From assembly GCA_025403435.1 (NCBI GenBank), contig CM046345.1:8374235-8438234 (forward strand): a stretch of 64,000 nt of DNA. Reading direction: 5' to 3'. The notes below the pieces were generated by a model, which had not been told where the DNA came from, did no database searches, and saw only the letters and a list, made by a program, of their open reading frames with translations. Position 1 is the stretch's first letter; each line of letters starts with the position of its first letter. Positions 47,841 through 59,062 of the stretch are shown here, one piece after another. Made by a program: the position numbers and the translations under genes. The DNA is from Artocarpus heterophyllus. Lineage: Eukaryota > Streptophyta > Magnoliopsida > Rosales > Moraceae.

Positions 47841-49302
47841 AAATCCAGTCCTCCGTGTTTGCCGTTACCCATTTTCCCTTTGGTGTTGTGGCGTCTGGGA
47901 TAGAATACACCGAATTTGATGGGGTGAAAATGCCGGTGATCTAGTCACGTATGTTCTTCTGTACTCTGCTGGAATACTACTAGCAATTGGTGATTGTCCA
48001 AAGCAGGTAGGCCTAGTTACCTTCTTAAGAACTTGATACTTGTATTCTCCTTTAAGAGTGGTGGAAATATGGAAATTGTAAAAATTGAGAGGATGTCATC
48101 AAATTTTGGCATTTCTATGAATTCCGTAGAAATTTGTAGCACATTGCTAACTTCGGCAGCAGTGAATGAAAGTTTTGTGCAGAATTTATATAATGTCCAG
48201 ACAATTTTTCACTTGTAGATGCTTCATGACATTTTTCATGCGTTATGCTTTACCCCAAAACACACACAGCAAATCCAAAAGAATTTTTATTGTTTTTAGG
48301 ATTAATTACAAAAATTTCTCTTCAATTACAGCTCTAATAACACTATACTTCTTGAACTTGAAAACGTAACATTTATTCCCCTTTCAACTTTAAAATGTAA
48401 CATTTATTCGCTTGATCTATAAAATATTAACAAAAAAACCCCTTGAATTATGATTTTAAACGAAAATGACACAATATTACACAAATGATAGGATTATTGA
48501 ATTGTTTAATGAGCTATTAGAGTGTTAGTTTACTTGGTGCTTTCACATGAAAGTGAAAGAGATATTATTTGTTTTAATTTTTTTTAAGTTTTTTAGTTTA
48601 TATTTTTAACAATTATAATTTTTAAATTATATTTACTTTTTAAATTAAAATCAGCTTTAAACATAATAAAGTTACTAAAATACTCTTATATTATGTGCTA
48701 AATCTTATTTATATATCAAGTTTTATTAAAAGTCTAACAAAGAGAGTAATTTTGTTAATATTTCATAGTTCTAGAAACGCATATTACATTTCAAAATTCA
48801 GGGGCAGTGTTGCAAGAGCTATAATTAAAGAAAATTTTTTATAATTGATCATTTTTTAGTTATTTTAAATTTAGTTCCCCAAATTTAGCAAACTAATTTA
48901 CAAACTAATTTATAATACACCTTTAGTTCAAAAGAAGTAATAATATTGAAATGATGATCTTTCCTTTCCCGGCCTACGTACAATGCAGTCTCATTGGCTG
49001 CAGCTGGGACGACTATACAAACATGAGTAATATACGCAGATAGTCCCTGAGTCATTGAGCATATAACATGTTGGTCTCTATTCTTTAATTTTGGCAAAAC
49101 AACCCCAAACTCCTTAAACATTTGCAATTTAGTCGCATACAGTTTAGAGACCAAGTGCAAATAACCTATAGAGCACCTACAAGCTATGCTCTTTGGTTTA
49201 TCAACCCCTAGGTAGATATATCTGTTTAGATTTTAAAGGCTAAGAAATGTTCTATAGATTTCGTAAATCAAATTGTTCTTCAGCTGATTTAGAACAGAGA
49301 AT
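47841..49302. other. DEG9 3' region and convergent spacer to the WAT1-related gene
   Basis: The spacer holds the DEG9 3' UTR on the plus strand and that of the transporter on the minus strand. The stretch 48290-48900 is AT-rich, and short frames here lack coding character. I cannot place poly(A) sites with confidence. Confidence 0.65.
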
Positions 49303-52300
49303 TCAATTACAGCTGCTTCCAACGTGCCTGTGACTTTCCAAAAGAGGGGTCTGCGGTGAAGGCGAGGGTGACTGCAAGTTATCAACAACTCTATGGTTTT
49401 CAACCTTACCCTCTTTCGATTGCGCCCATATTACTCCATAAAAGCCTATTACGATTGGAAATGATCCTATAACACTGCAAGAAAGAGTGAAAAGGGGAAT
49501 ATGCTTGTAAATTTCTGATCTTGATCAATCATTTTGCTCAAACACGTTACAAGCACTTGCTTTGGTTAGAAACAAATTCTAAAGAGAGATTGCGATGATT
49601 TACCTTCCAATATAAAGGGTGTCTCCTAGGAGGATGGTGCTCATGAAGGCAGCAATAGCAATCCCCACAGGCTTAAACATGACCGCAAAGACGGGCCCTT
49701 TCTTCTCTATGCACCATGTCAACACGGAATATGTCAACGCATTTCCGATCACAGCCTGCGATGGTAGTTGCGCGTATCATAAGCATTCTTATAGCAAAAA
49801 TGCAATTTAGCAAAATGTTCGTTTCCAACTTCTATTGTGCTTACTGCATAGAGGACAGAGATGAACTCAATATCATGTGTGAGTATCCATGCACTTGGAT
49901 CTCTTTCTACAGCTAAAGTAAGTATTGCACATTGAATGGTCCCAAACAAATAAGAGAAGAAGAGTATGGTCCTCTGTGATGCGTATCCTTCAACTACTGC
50001 TGCCTTCAAATGCAGTGGAAATAATATCGGTGTCATGCTCAAACTTCATAATGAAAATGAAAAAGATAAAATGAAACTTTTTTCCCCCTAAAGATTGAAT
50101 TTGGGTGTACCTGAGCAATGTTCCATGTTGCAAGGCATAAATCAGCACCTAGAAGAAAAAGGCCTCCTATGATCCAATTACTAGCCGCCGTCGAACTCAT
50201 GACGAGAGATGGTTTTGGTGATTGTGACTGCGGAACCACAATTGCAGGGCCTTTGTAAATGGTAACTATCAATGCTCCTGAGATTGACACTAGAGTGCCC
50301 ATAATTTTGATCTGGCCTTTTGAATTTCTCAGGTCTAATTTTTCCATTCTACAATAACCAAGAAGACAATCTTGTGAACTCTTAAATTATATTCTTACTC
50401 GTGCAAATACAACGTAAGACACCACCTAGTCACTAGTTGGAAACATAACCATCACTTTACATGATTTCTTGAGTTGATTATTTTTTAAAGGACAAACTAA
50501 ATTGAAAATTTTGGATTTTTCCGACAAATTTTATTGAAAACTCGGCTTTTTCTTGAATTATTTTCTTTTGGTATTATAAGCGGCAACATATGGTCAAAGA
50601 ACGGACCAATGAATCAAAAAATGTGATATGTTAGGCAAAAATATATAATAACAAATGCAAATTGGAAAAATAGAATTTCAACACCAACAATATAACAATA
50701 TCTATAATCCGGGAAAATAAATAACAACAAAAAATATATCGAAGAGTAAAACAGAAATAATGATGATGGTTGCAAAGAAAGCTAATGAAAATAGTGTGAC
50801 GTGGAACTGAGGCGTGTGTACGATACCATAATTCCTAAAATAGATTTGCTCCTCATCCTTGGTACTCAAGGTGTTTAATAGGAGTCTTTATCTTCTATGG
50901 TTATAGCTGTCAATTTGAACCTGGCCAACTGGGCCGGCCCATGGTTCAGCTTTTTTGGCTCGGGCCCGTGCTGGGCCGAAGAATTAGGCTCAAACTAGAA
51001 CCAAACCGGGTCGACCCCATTAGATGCTTTTTTTAAATTCTTTTATATAAATTTGGATGGCCAGGCATGGCTCTAGGCCCACATAGGCTTTGGGTTAAGC
51101 TAGGCCTCCCTTTTCATTAACTGGCCAGCTCGATTTTTCCTTTTGGCCCACATGGGCCTGGTCGGGCTGGCAACCTGGTTTGACACCTCTGTCTATGATA
51201 GAACAACTAATTATAGCAAACTGAATTATGACTTCATTCTATCACATAGAACACACATGAAACCTATTAAACCTCATAGTTAATTCAGAGCTTATTTTTC
51301 GAAATTAATTCCACCTACAGGATTATTATTTTAGTATTCAATACGATGTTCATTTCCCAAAATTTAATCTTGTCTTGGTTGTCAACGGTTGGGAAATTTT
51401 TTTTTTTTAAAAAAATGAGGTCAGAAAACCAAGTTTGCACAAGGTTGAACTTTTAGTCCGACATTTGGATTCATACTCGCACACAAGTCCTTTGGTTCGC
51501 GGTCCGTAATTTCCACCTTCCCTTGCACGCTGTAGAGAGAGCCTCTATGACTTCACTCTATGGCACTGAAAACACAAAGAACCCAAACACTAGAAGAGAT
51601 TGTGGGAGAGAAGAGAGACATGAGCAAATTGGTCTGTTCAAATGAGGAATTAGGTCCTTTTATAGTACTTAAAGGAGACATTAATCTAAATAAACACAAT
51701 TTTTAGAACTCAATTAGTTATGAAAACCGTTTATTCAGTTAGACAATTAGTTTTCTATGCTGAGCTGGGAAATCAGTTGTAACCAACTTAATTATTCCAT
51801 AAGCTCACGTTTTTCATCATTACCTTGTATATAAATAGGAACAAGGGTTGCTACTAACAGAATAGATGATATTCGTTCTTCTGCCTAAATTCTCTCTTCC
51901 AAGATTTCATTCTCTTGCTCAAAGATTAATTCTGGATTCAACATGGTATCAGTTTGATTCCTGATTTCTTCGCTGCCCTGTGCTTTCTTCGCTGCACTCT
52001 GCTCGATTTCCTGCCTCTTTCCGCCATGGATGAATCACCTTCGGAAATCTCCATGGCTGCCACAGCTCGCGTTGCCATTGACGATCCTTCTAGTCCTTTC
52101 TTCCTTCTTCACTCCGATAGTCCTGGACTCACGCTTGTCTCGCAGACTTTGACTGGAGATAACTATGCCTCCTGGAGCAGAGCTATGCACATTGCACTTC
52201 TGTCAAGAACAAGCTCGGGTTCATCGATGGATCCATCCTCAAACCCACAGGTACTGATCTTCTCTTACTGAATTCCTGGCTTCGCAATAATAACATCGTT

Positions 52301-55300
52301 ATTTCTTGGATCCTCAACTCGGTATCCAAAGAAATCTGCGCCAGCATCATCTTCTCTGACTCTGCTCGTGAGATCTGGCTTGATCTCCAAGATCAGTTCC
52401 AACAAAGTAACGGACCGAGAATTTTCCAATTACGCCGTGATCTAGCTACTCACCATCCGGATCAACAGTCTGTCAATGCCTACTTCACCAAATTGAAAAC
52501 CCTTTGGGAAGAACTCAACAATTATCGGCCTATTTGCACTTGTGGTAAGTGCTCTTGTGGAGGCGTCAAAGAACTTAACCAATATTACCAAATGGAATAC
52601 ATCATGGCCTTCCTCATGGGCTTGAATGACTCTTATGCTCAGGTCCGATGCCAAATCCTACTCATGGATCCTCTCCCCCCCCATCAACAAAGTTTTCTTT
52701 GATCTCTCAGAAAGAACGCCAAAAAAAGATCGGTTCCTCCACCATTGGATATGCTGATTCCCCTAACTCAATGGCTTTTACTATAAAGTCTCAATCATTG
52801 ACTAAGCCTGCAGGTCACCCTCCCAATCACAAGGGTTCCAGTCACTATCATGGTCACACCATTGAGAAGTGCTATAAGTTACATGGCTATCCCCCTGGCA
52901 TTCAACCATGTCAGAAACCATCTCCTCAAGTTGTTCCTATTAATCAACTTGCTAGCTCATCTACTCCTGAGGATAAATCTTCCACTAACCCTGCTGGCAT
53001 GGGGAATTTCTTGCATAGCCTCAATCCTAGTCAATATAATCAACTCATCAGCATGCTCTCTAGTCATTTACCTGCTCCCACAACATCCTGTGATCAACAG
53101 GACAGCCATTGCAAGTACTTGCTTCTCGGTTTCCCTCCATCCTATGTTATCCTCTTCTCAATATTGGATAATGGATTCGGGTGCTAGACAAGTCTGCTGT
53201 GATGCCATTGCATTTATTTCCTTACATCCCATTATGAACTCCACTGTTACACTGCTCAATCACATGAGTATAGATGTTCATTTTAGTGGAAATGTTAATC
53301 TCGGTCCCCACTTAATTCTCCAAGATGTACTCTATGTTCCACAATTCAAGTTTAACTTGATCTCCATCAGTGCACTTATTGCTCATTCTTGAGTTACAGT
53401 TTTATTTCAAGACAACTGGTATCTACATCCTTGACACCAATCCTATGCCTAAGGAATCAAAGACTCTTATCAGTCAGGTTACTGTTCGTCTCTGACACAA
53501 TAGCCTAGGTCATCCATCTACCAAAAGACTAGAAATTTTAAAGCCTCAACTGCATTATACTAGTTCTCCATTAGACCAGAATAATCCATGTTGCATTTGC
53601 CCGTTGGCTAAACAAAGACGCTTGTCCTTTGTGTCCCAGAACAATATGTCTCACATCCCATTTGATTTGATTCATTGTGATATATGGGGCCCTTATCATG
53701 TACTAGCACACTCAGGCCACAGATACTTTGTGACTCTTGTTGATGACTACTCACGATTTACTTCGGTTTTCCTTCTAAAACAAAAGTCTAATGTGTCATT
53801 TATTATTCCAAAATTCTTCAATATGGTTGCTACTCAGTTTGGCTGCAAAATTAAAACCTTCAGATCTGACAATGCCAGAGAATTAGCGTTGACTGATTTC
53901 TTTAATCAACAAGGAGTGTTACATCAATACTCTTGTATCGATACACCTCAACAAAACTCAATTGTGGAAAGAAAACATCAACATTTGTTAAATGTTGCCA
54001 GAGCTCTCTATTTTCAGTCATGGATACCAATCCAGTATTGGAATGAATGTATTTTAACTGCAACTTACTTGATCAATTGCACACCAAGCCCAATCTTGCA
54101 TAATCAGACCCCCTATGAGAAACTTTACAAGGGGCCAGTTGATTTTTCACACTTCAAAGTTTTTGGCTGCCTGGATTTTGCCTCTACTTTGTCTGCTCAT
54201 CGTCTAAAATTTGATCCTCGAGCTCGAATGTGCATCTTCCTAGGATATCCTACAGGAATTAAAGGGTACAAATTACTTGATCTTCAAACCAAACAGGATT
54301 TTATCTCCAGAGATGTCATCTTTCATGAAGACAAATTTCCATTCCATCTGGTCATCACTGCTACAACCATGCCAGATCCCTTCCTCGACCTAGTACTGCC
54401 TATACCTACACATGATGATGCTCCCCTTGCTCCACCACATTTTGATACACCTTCTCTTCAGCCTCCTCTCATTCCATCTACCAACATATCTCCTCATCTT
54501 CCTCGACGATCTTCTCAAATCATCAAACCTCCCATCTTACCTGCAAGACTATCACTGCTCCTTACTTACACAATCACGCCTCACTAGTGCTTCTCCTATA
54601 CCACATTCCTTATCCAGCTTCATATCTTACAACTCTGTGCTCTTCTCACAAACATTTTGTTCTCACAGTGTCTTCTCAATTTGAACCTCAATTCTACCAT
54701 CAAGCTATAAAATTTCCCCATTGGCGTGGAGCAATGGAGGCTGAACTGCACGCTCTAGAAACCAACAACACATGGTCTGTGGTTCCATTGCCACCTGGTA
54801 AGCATATTATTGGTTGCAAGTGGATCTACAAGATCAAATATGACTCTAATGGTTCAATAGAACACTATAAAGCACGTCTCGTAGCCAAAGGTTTTACTCA
54901 ACAAGAAGGTGTCGATTTCCTTGATACTTTTTCCCCTGTGGCAAAAGTAGTCACAGTCAAAGTTCTATTGGCCTTAGCTGCCAACCAATCCCGGCACTTG
55001 GTACAACTAGATGTTAATAATGCTTTCCTCAATGGTGATCTTTTTGAGGAAGTATACATGGATCCCCCACTTGGATATACCAAACATGGGGAGCACCCTC
55101 ATCAAGCCACCAAACTTGTATGCAAATTACACAAGTCCCTCTATGGCCTTAAACAAGCCTCGAGACAATGGTACAACAAATTTTCCAACTCTCTTGTTCA
55201 ATTTGGCTTCACACAATCTAAGTCAGATTATTCCCTGTTCATGAAGGGACCAGGTTCTTCATTTGTAGCTTTACTCGTATACATTGATGACATCATCATT

Positions 55301-57540
55301 ACAGGTCCTTCCATAGCAATCATTAATGCTCTTAAAGACTTCCTGCATATTCAGTTTAAACTCAAGGATTTAGGCACCTTGAAATATTTCCTAGGCTTGG
55401 AAATTGCTCGACCTTCTTATGGTATTGTGCTCTCCCAACGCCACTATACTCTTCAGCTCCTTGAAGATACAGGTTCTCTTGCCTTTAAACCTGCGTTTGC
55501 ACCAATGGATCCAAATCTCAAATTAAGTGCCTCAGATGGTGATCTTTTAGAGGACACCTCCCAATACAGAAGGCTTATTGGTCGTCTTCTCTATCTCACA
55601 CTTTCTAGACCAGATATCACTTATGCTGTCCATAAGCTCAGTCAGTTCATGGCTCACCCTCGGACACCTCACATGCAAGCAGCTCACCACCTACTCAGAT
55701 ACTTGAAGTCTCACCCTGGCCAAGGTCTCTTCTTCTCTTCTTCCTCATCACTTCAACTCAAAGCTTTCTCCAATGCTGATTGGGGTTCCTGTCCAGACAC
55801 TCGCAAATCTACCACTGGTTTCTGTGTCTTTCTTGGTGACTCTTTGATATCTTGGAAAGCCAAGAAGCAGTCCACCATCTCTCGTTCATCTACTGAAGCT
55901 GAATACTGTGCTTTAGCATCCACCACGAGCGAACTCGTGTGGTTTCTTCAACTTTTAAAAGATCTATGTGTTCCTGCTCCATCTCCAGCTCTCATTTTTT
56001 ATGATAATCAAGCTGCCATTCATATTGCCTCCAATCCAACCTTCCATGAACGGACCAAACACATAGAAATTGACTGTCATTTCGTACGTGACAAGATTAC
56101 CACAGGCATCATCAAGCTTCTTCCTGTTTGCAGTCAGCACCAACTTGCCGACATGTTTACCAAGGCTCTTCCTTCCTCTACCTGAAATACATTTTTATCT
56201 AAGATGGCTATCAAAGACATTTTTCATCCATCTTGAGGGGGAGTTTTAGAACTCAATTAGTTATGAAAACCGTTTATTCAGTTAGAAAGTTAGTTTTCTA
56301 TGTTGAGGTGGGAAATCAGTTGTAGCCAACTTAATTATTCCATAAACTCACGTTTTTCATCATTACCTTCTATATAAATAGGAACAAGTATTGGTAACAA
56401 CAGAATACAAGAAATTCATTCTTCCGTCCAAATTCTCTCTTCCAAGATTTCATTTTCTTGCTCAAAGATTAATTCTGGATTCAACAACAATTAATTCAGA
56501 AAATCAATATGAATTTAATTCCTAGAACTACTCTGATGCTTATTTCCTGGAATCAAAACCACCAATATTAATATAGGCCTATCTGCCAGTATTCAATACA
56601 ATGCGCATTTCCTGAAAGTTAATTCCGTCTGGTTGTCACATGTTAGAAAAATTAGAAAGAAGACAAGGCCTCTCTTTTTTTTAGTTTTACCACTTAGCAA
56701 AAGGGTAATGACTTGTAAACACCGTTGGACCTTAGTATCTTTCCCAAGGAGGAAGGATTTTCTTTTAATTTTTCCAACTTAATGGATACATTTTTAGATG
56801 TCAATTTTTCATCCAATCTTGCATCATTTTAAACGTATAAATATACCCTTTTAATCTTTTCAAAGAACAAAATAAAGGTCTATCTTAACCCTAGTATAAA
56901 GTGGATCTCACTCAAAATTAAACCTTAAAATGGTAACTCCTAATTAAAGGAAGAAAATAGAACCTGAAGACAACAGCAAGCACGAAAGTGATGGCGGGAA
57001 TCAGGCTACCGATAGCAGACGCCAGTGTTGGGGAACTGAAGTTTACACCAATAATTATACAATTTTGCATCATAGTTATCCTGCACCAAGAACAAATAAA
57101 AAAAATTAAACAAAAAAAAAGAAATACATCAAGCTAACAAATATGTTTTCCAAAAACATTAAAAAAAAAAATTACCCAGCAAGTCCGAGGAGGAAGAATT
57201 TACAAAGGAGAGAGAAACTGAGTGGCGGACTCTTTGTCCTGTGAATTAGGAAGAAAGTTTATGATTAGAAAATCCCATAAAAAAAAAAAAAAAAACAACA
57301 TGGGTTTTGTTTGTTTGGTTTGATGATCAATTTAAGAAAAGACCTTTGGAAAAAGAGAGAAGGAAGGTAGATGAGAGTGGCAAGTGCATTGGCGTAGACA
57401 ACAAGAACAAAGGGACTAATTCCTTTGGACATGGCTGCTTTGCTCAGTGTGGTCAAACCAACAACAAGACTCTCCACCATTATCATTGCCAAATATGGCA
57501 CCAAAACCTTCAACCGAGAAGTTAACTCCATCAAATCCAT
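49303..57540 (-). CDS. WAT1-related protein (UMAMIT / plant EamA transporter)
   Basis: Multi-pass membrane transporter of the drug/metabolite superfamily. Relatives move amino acids (UMAMITs) or export auxin from the vacuole (WAT1); the substrate here is unknown. Seven exons in phase: 57540-57344, 57238-57176, 57080-56964, 50348-50111, 50003-49845, 49755-49604, 49474-49303, giving 365 aa. The first EamA half (about 12-140) includes [18 protein letters not shown] and [18 protein letters not shown]. The second half (about 180-315) includes [15 protein letters not shown] and [11 protein letters not shown], then LGDTLYIG and a hydrophilic tail PQTPLLES. The exon 5 acceptor is the least certain junction; I chose the site giving Q/AAVVEGY, as in relatives. 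Intron 3 (50349-56963) contains an opposite-strand Copia element and a MITE. Confidence 0.93.
50902..51191. mobile_element. 290-bp hAT-type MITE with GGGCC arrays, in WAT1-related intron 3
   Basis: Terminal sequences TATAGCTGTCAA (left) and CAGAGGTGTCAA (right, inverted) match at 9 of 12. They resemble the CAGRGGTGTCAA ends common in plant hAT MITEs. Flanking 8-mers TCTATGGT (50894-50901) and TCTATGAT (51192-51199) match at 7 of 8. The interior is dense in GGGCC/GGCCCA words and has no coding capacity. It is similar in word content to the subterminal parts of the Ac-like element at 58708-62831. Confidence 0.75.
51701..51943 (+). repeat. 5' LTR of the intronic Copia element
   Basis: 243 bp, TTTTAGAACTC to GGATTCAACA, with a TATA box TATATAAATA at 51828-51837. 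It differs from the 3' LTR (56244-56486) at 20 aligned positions with no length difference. Changes cluster around 51845-51880. Confidence 0.95.
51944..51952 (+). promoter_or_regulatory. primer-binding site of the intronic Copia element
   Basis: TGGTATCAG directly after the 5' LTR, complementary to the 3' end of initiator tRNA-Met. The match then breaks (TTTG instead of AGCC), so the site is shortened compared with the 16-base match of the other Copia element at 8201-8216. Confidence 0.88.
52026..56185 (+). pseudogene. Copia gag-pol, broken by frameshifts and stops
   Basis: Start at ATG 52026. Gag has [13 protein letters not shown] (about 52155), then a frameshift near 52198 and another at the C-run near 52680. 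The zinc knuckle before [10 protein letters not shown] (about 52870) has lost both leading cysteines, which are replaced. Protease has IMDSGA (about 53167). The pre-integrase tryptophan is a TGA stop at 53493-53495. The integrase frame (53604-54587) keeps the D,D,E residues in [15 protein letters not shown] and SIVERKH. The RT/RNase H frame (54587-56185, 532 aa) has VDVN-type [10 protein letters not shown], the catalytic YIDD (about 55281) and DMFTKALP. The RNase H motif reads SNADW where SDADW is usual. The protein cannot be made whole. Confidence 0.93.
56235..56243 (+). promoter_or_regulatory. polypurine tract of the intronic Copia element
   Basis: GAGGGGGAG immediately before the 3' LTR, the plus-strand primer for reverse transcription. 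Its position abutting 56244 fixes the LTR start and supports TTTT as the true terminus. Confidence 0.92.
56244..56486 (+). repeat. 3' LTR of the intronic Copia element
   Basis: 243 bp with a TATA box TATATAAATA at 56371-56380. Any transcript started here would run rightward, antisense through exons 3, 2 and 1 of the WAT1-related gene (56964-57540). Confidence 0.95.
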
Positions 57541-58540
57541 GAGAATTGGATCTGGAGGGCCTGTTTCTGTTAAAGAGCCTCTACCATTTGTTTACTACAT
57601 TGCTTGTTGGCTTTATGGGGTAGAAAGTACAGGCTATATATTTGGCCTTATTAAATATAAATCCTATAAAAGAATTACCAGCCAATTTCTGGCGGACTTG
57701 AAAAATCTTTTGAGGATGTATAAAATATTAATTAAAAAGCCAGTATTTATATGGGGTTAATGTTAAATACCAGTTCTAATCATAATTTTCATCTTAATTT
57801 TAAGTTATTATTAATTTATTGACAATTATATTTTAGTGATGTGATATAAACATTTAACAATAAAACTATTGAACGGTTTGCAATAATAGTTTTAACCATA
57901 TATAACAATTGTAAAAAATATAAAACTCTAATATATTATAAATAAAAATTTATAATATAAAATTTTTATATATTATAGTTCTTAAATGAAAATTAGAATT
58001 AATCATAACCTATTAATACACAAGTTGAGATAGAGTTGATAAAAATATTTTTAAAATTTTTACTTTAAAAAAAATATAAAAACGTATTTAAAAACTTTAA
58101 AAACAATACTAAACAAGACGTACATATTTCATATTTATTTTCGTTGTTTATTTTTTGAAAATCTGATGGTAGGTCAAGTGATTCTATCCTAATCCATAGG
58201 GCTTTGTAGAATTCTCGTAGACCATATAATCCAACGGTGTGAGATGAGGTTTATAGCAACCACATATTTTTCTGATGTGAACAATAGCCGCCTAACCTTT
58301 TTCATTTTCAGTCAGTGGGGCCCAGTGAGATGGGCACACCCCTACGTGGCTGGCCATTTCGGAAGGACGCTTCGTGAGTTTTTCCAACGCGGTAAGAAGA
58401 TTATTAAAAATTTACTTTCAATGGGTTTAGACCGGCACAAGAAGTGAGTCCCACCATAGGGCATGGTTCAACGTTTGTTTCTTAGTCAAAACCCAATCCG
58501 TCGAGTTATATAACATTGTTCATTTGCTTTTATCTTCCCA
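57541..58540. other. upstream region of the WAT1-related gene
   Basis: AT-rich spacer. A minus-strand TATA-like AAATATATAG (57634-57643) lies about 95 bp upstream of the start codon and is the likely core promoter. No gene is seen; short frames (for example around 58244-58447) have no recognisable domain. Confidence 0.65.
57634..57643 (-). promoter_or_regulatory. putative TATA box of the WAT1-related gene
   Basis: CCAAATATATAGCC on the minus strand, about 95 bp before the ATG at 57540. It would place transcription start near 57605 with a leader of about 65 bases. Confidence 0.5.
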
Positions 58541-58663
58541 ATTGTCCTTTTTTTTTCACGTTGTGGCACCAATTATAGTAGAGATGCAGCAAATTGTCCT
58601 TTTTTTTCTTTTTTTTCTTTTTTTTTTTTTACGTTGTGGCACCAATTATAGTAAAGATGCAAC
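58541..58663. repeat. tandem duplication, about 54-69-bp unit
   Basis: attgtcc-T-run-acgttgtggcacc-aattatagtaragatgcarcaa occurs twice (58541 and 58594). The copies differ mainly in T-tract length, and the second ends about 45 bp before the hAT element. It is a local duplication or slippage product. Confidence 0.88.
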
Positions 58664-58952
58664 AACAGACGGGGCCTGTGGGCCAATCCGAGTCCATTTT
58701 GCTATAGTGATGGCTAGGCCGTACTGTTCACGGTCCGACATGACCCATAAATACTGGTTGGTTAAGTTGGGCCAATATATGTCGGCTCATGGACCGGCCC
58801 ATGAAAAATCATAGGCCAGGCCGGGCCGAGCCCTGCCCATAATGGGCCAGCACACAGGCCCAGGCCTGGCCGGCCCATCTAGGCCCACAATAGGCCGGCC
58901 CATGTAAGGCCCATATAGGCCCACAATGGGCAGCCCATTGTGGCCCAATTTC

Positions 58953-58978
58953 ATATAAATATATATATATATATATAT
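58953..58978. repeat. (AT)n microsatellite
   Basis: An alternating AT tract of about 24 bases in the left part of the hAT element. Confidence 0.9.
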
Positions 58979-59062
58979 TTAGATATATTTTTTCATGTTC
59001 ATTCACTGATGAACATAGTTGAGTATGACCTTCTCTAGTAAGTCATGTAAGGCCCATTGTAA

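Larger units (their letters stand above)
51701..56486 (+). mobile_element. complete but inactive Copia LTR retrotransposon inside a WAT1-related intron
   Basis: The element is 4,786 bp, flanked by a perfect 5-bp duplication ACAAT (51696-51700 and 56487-56491). It has two 243-bp LTRs, a Met-tRNA primer site, a polypurine tract GAGGGGGAG and a broken gag-pol in the usual Copia order (protease, integrase, RT, RNase H). It is on the plus strand, antisense to the host gene. Both LTRs begin TTTTAG instead of the usual TGTTAG and end TTCAACA. I counted 20 differences between the LTRs (about 8%), so the insertion is old on a scale of millions of years. The exact age depends on the mutation rate assumed. 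Confidence 0.96.

Noticed and set aside
49992..50042. WAT1-related exon 5 starting upstream at AGC ATG ACA, which keeps the frame open
   Set aside because: No AG acceptor gives that phase, and it would add about ten residues absent from relatives. The acceptor before GCAGCAG fits both phase and family.
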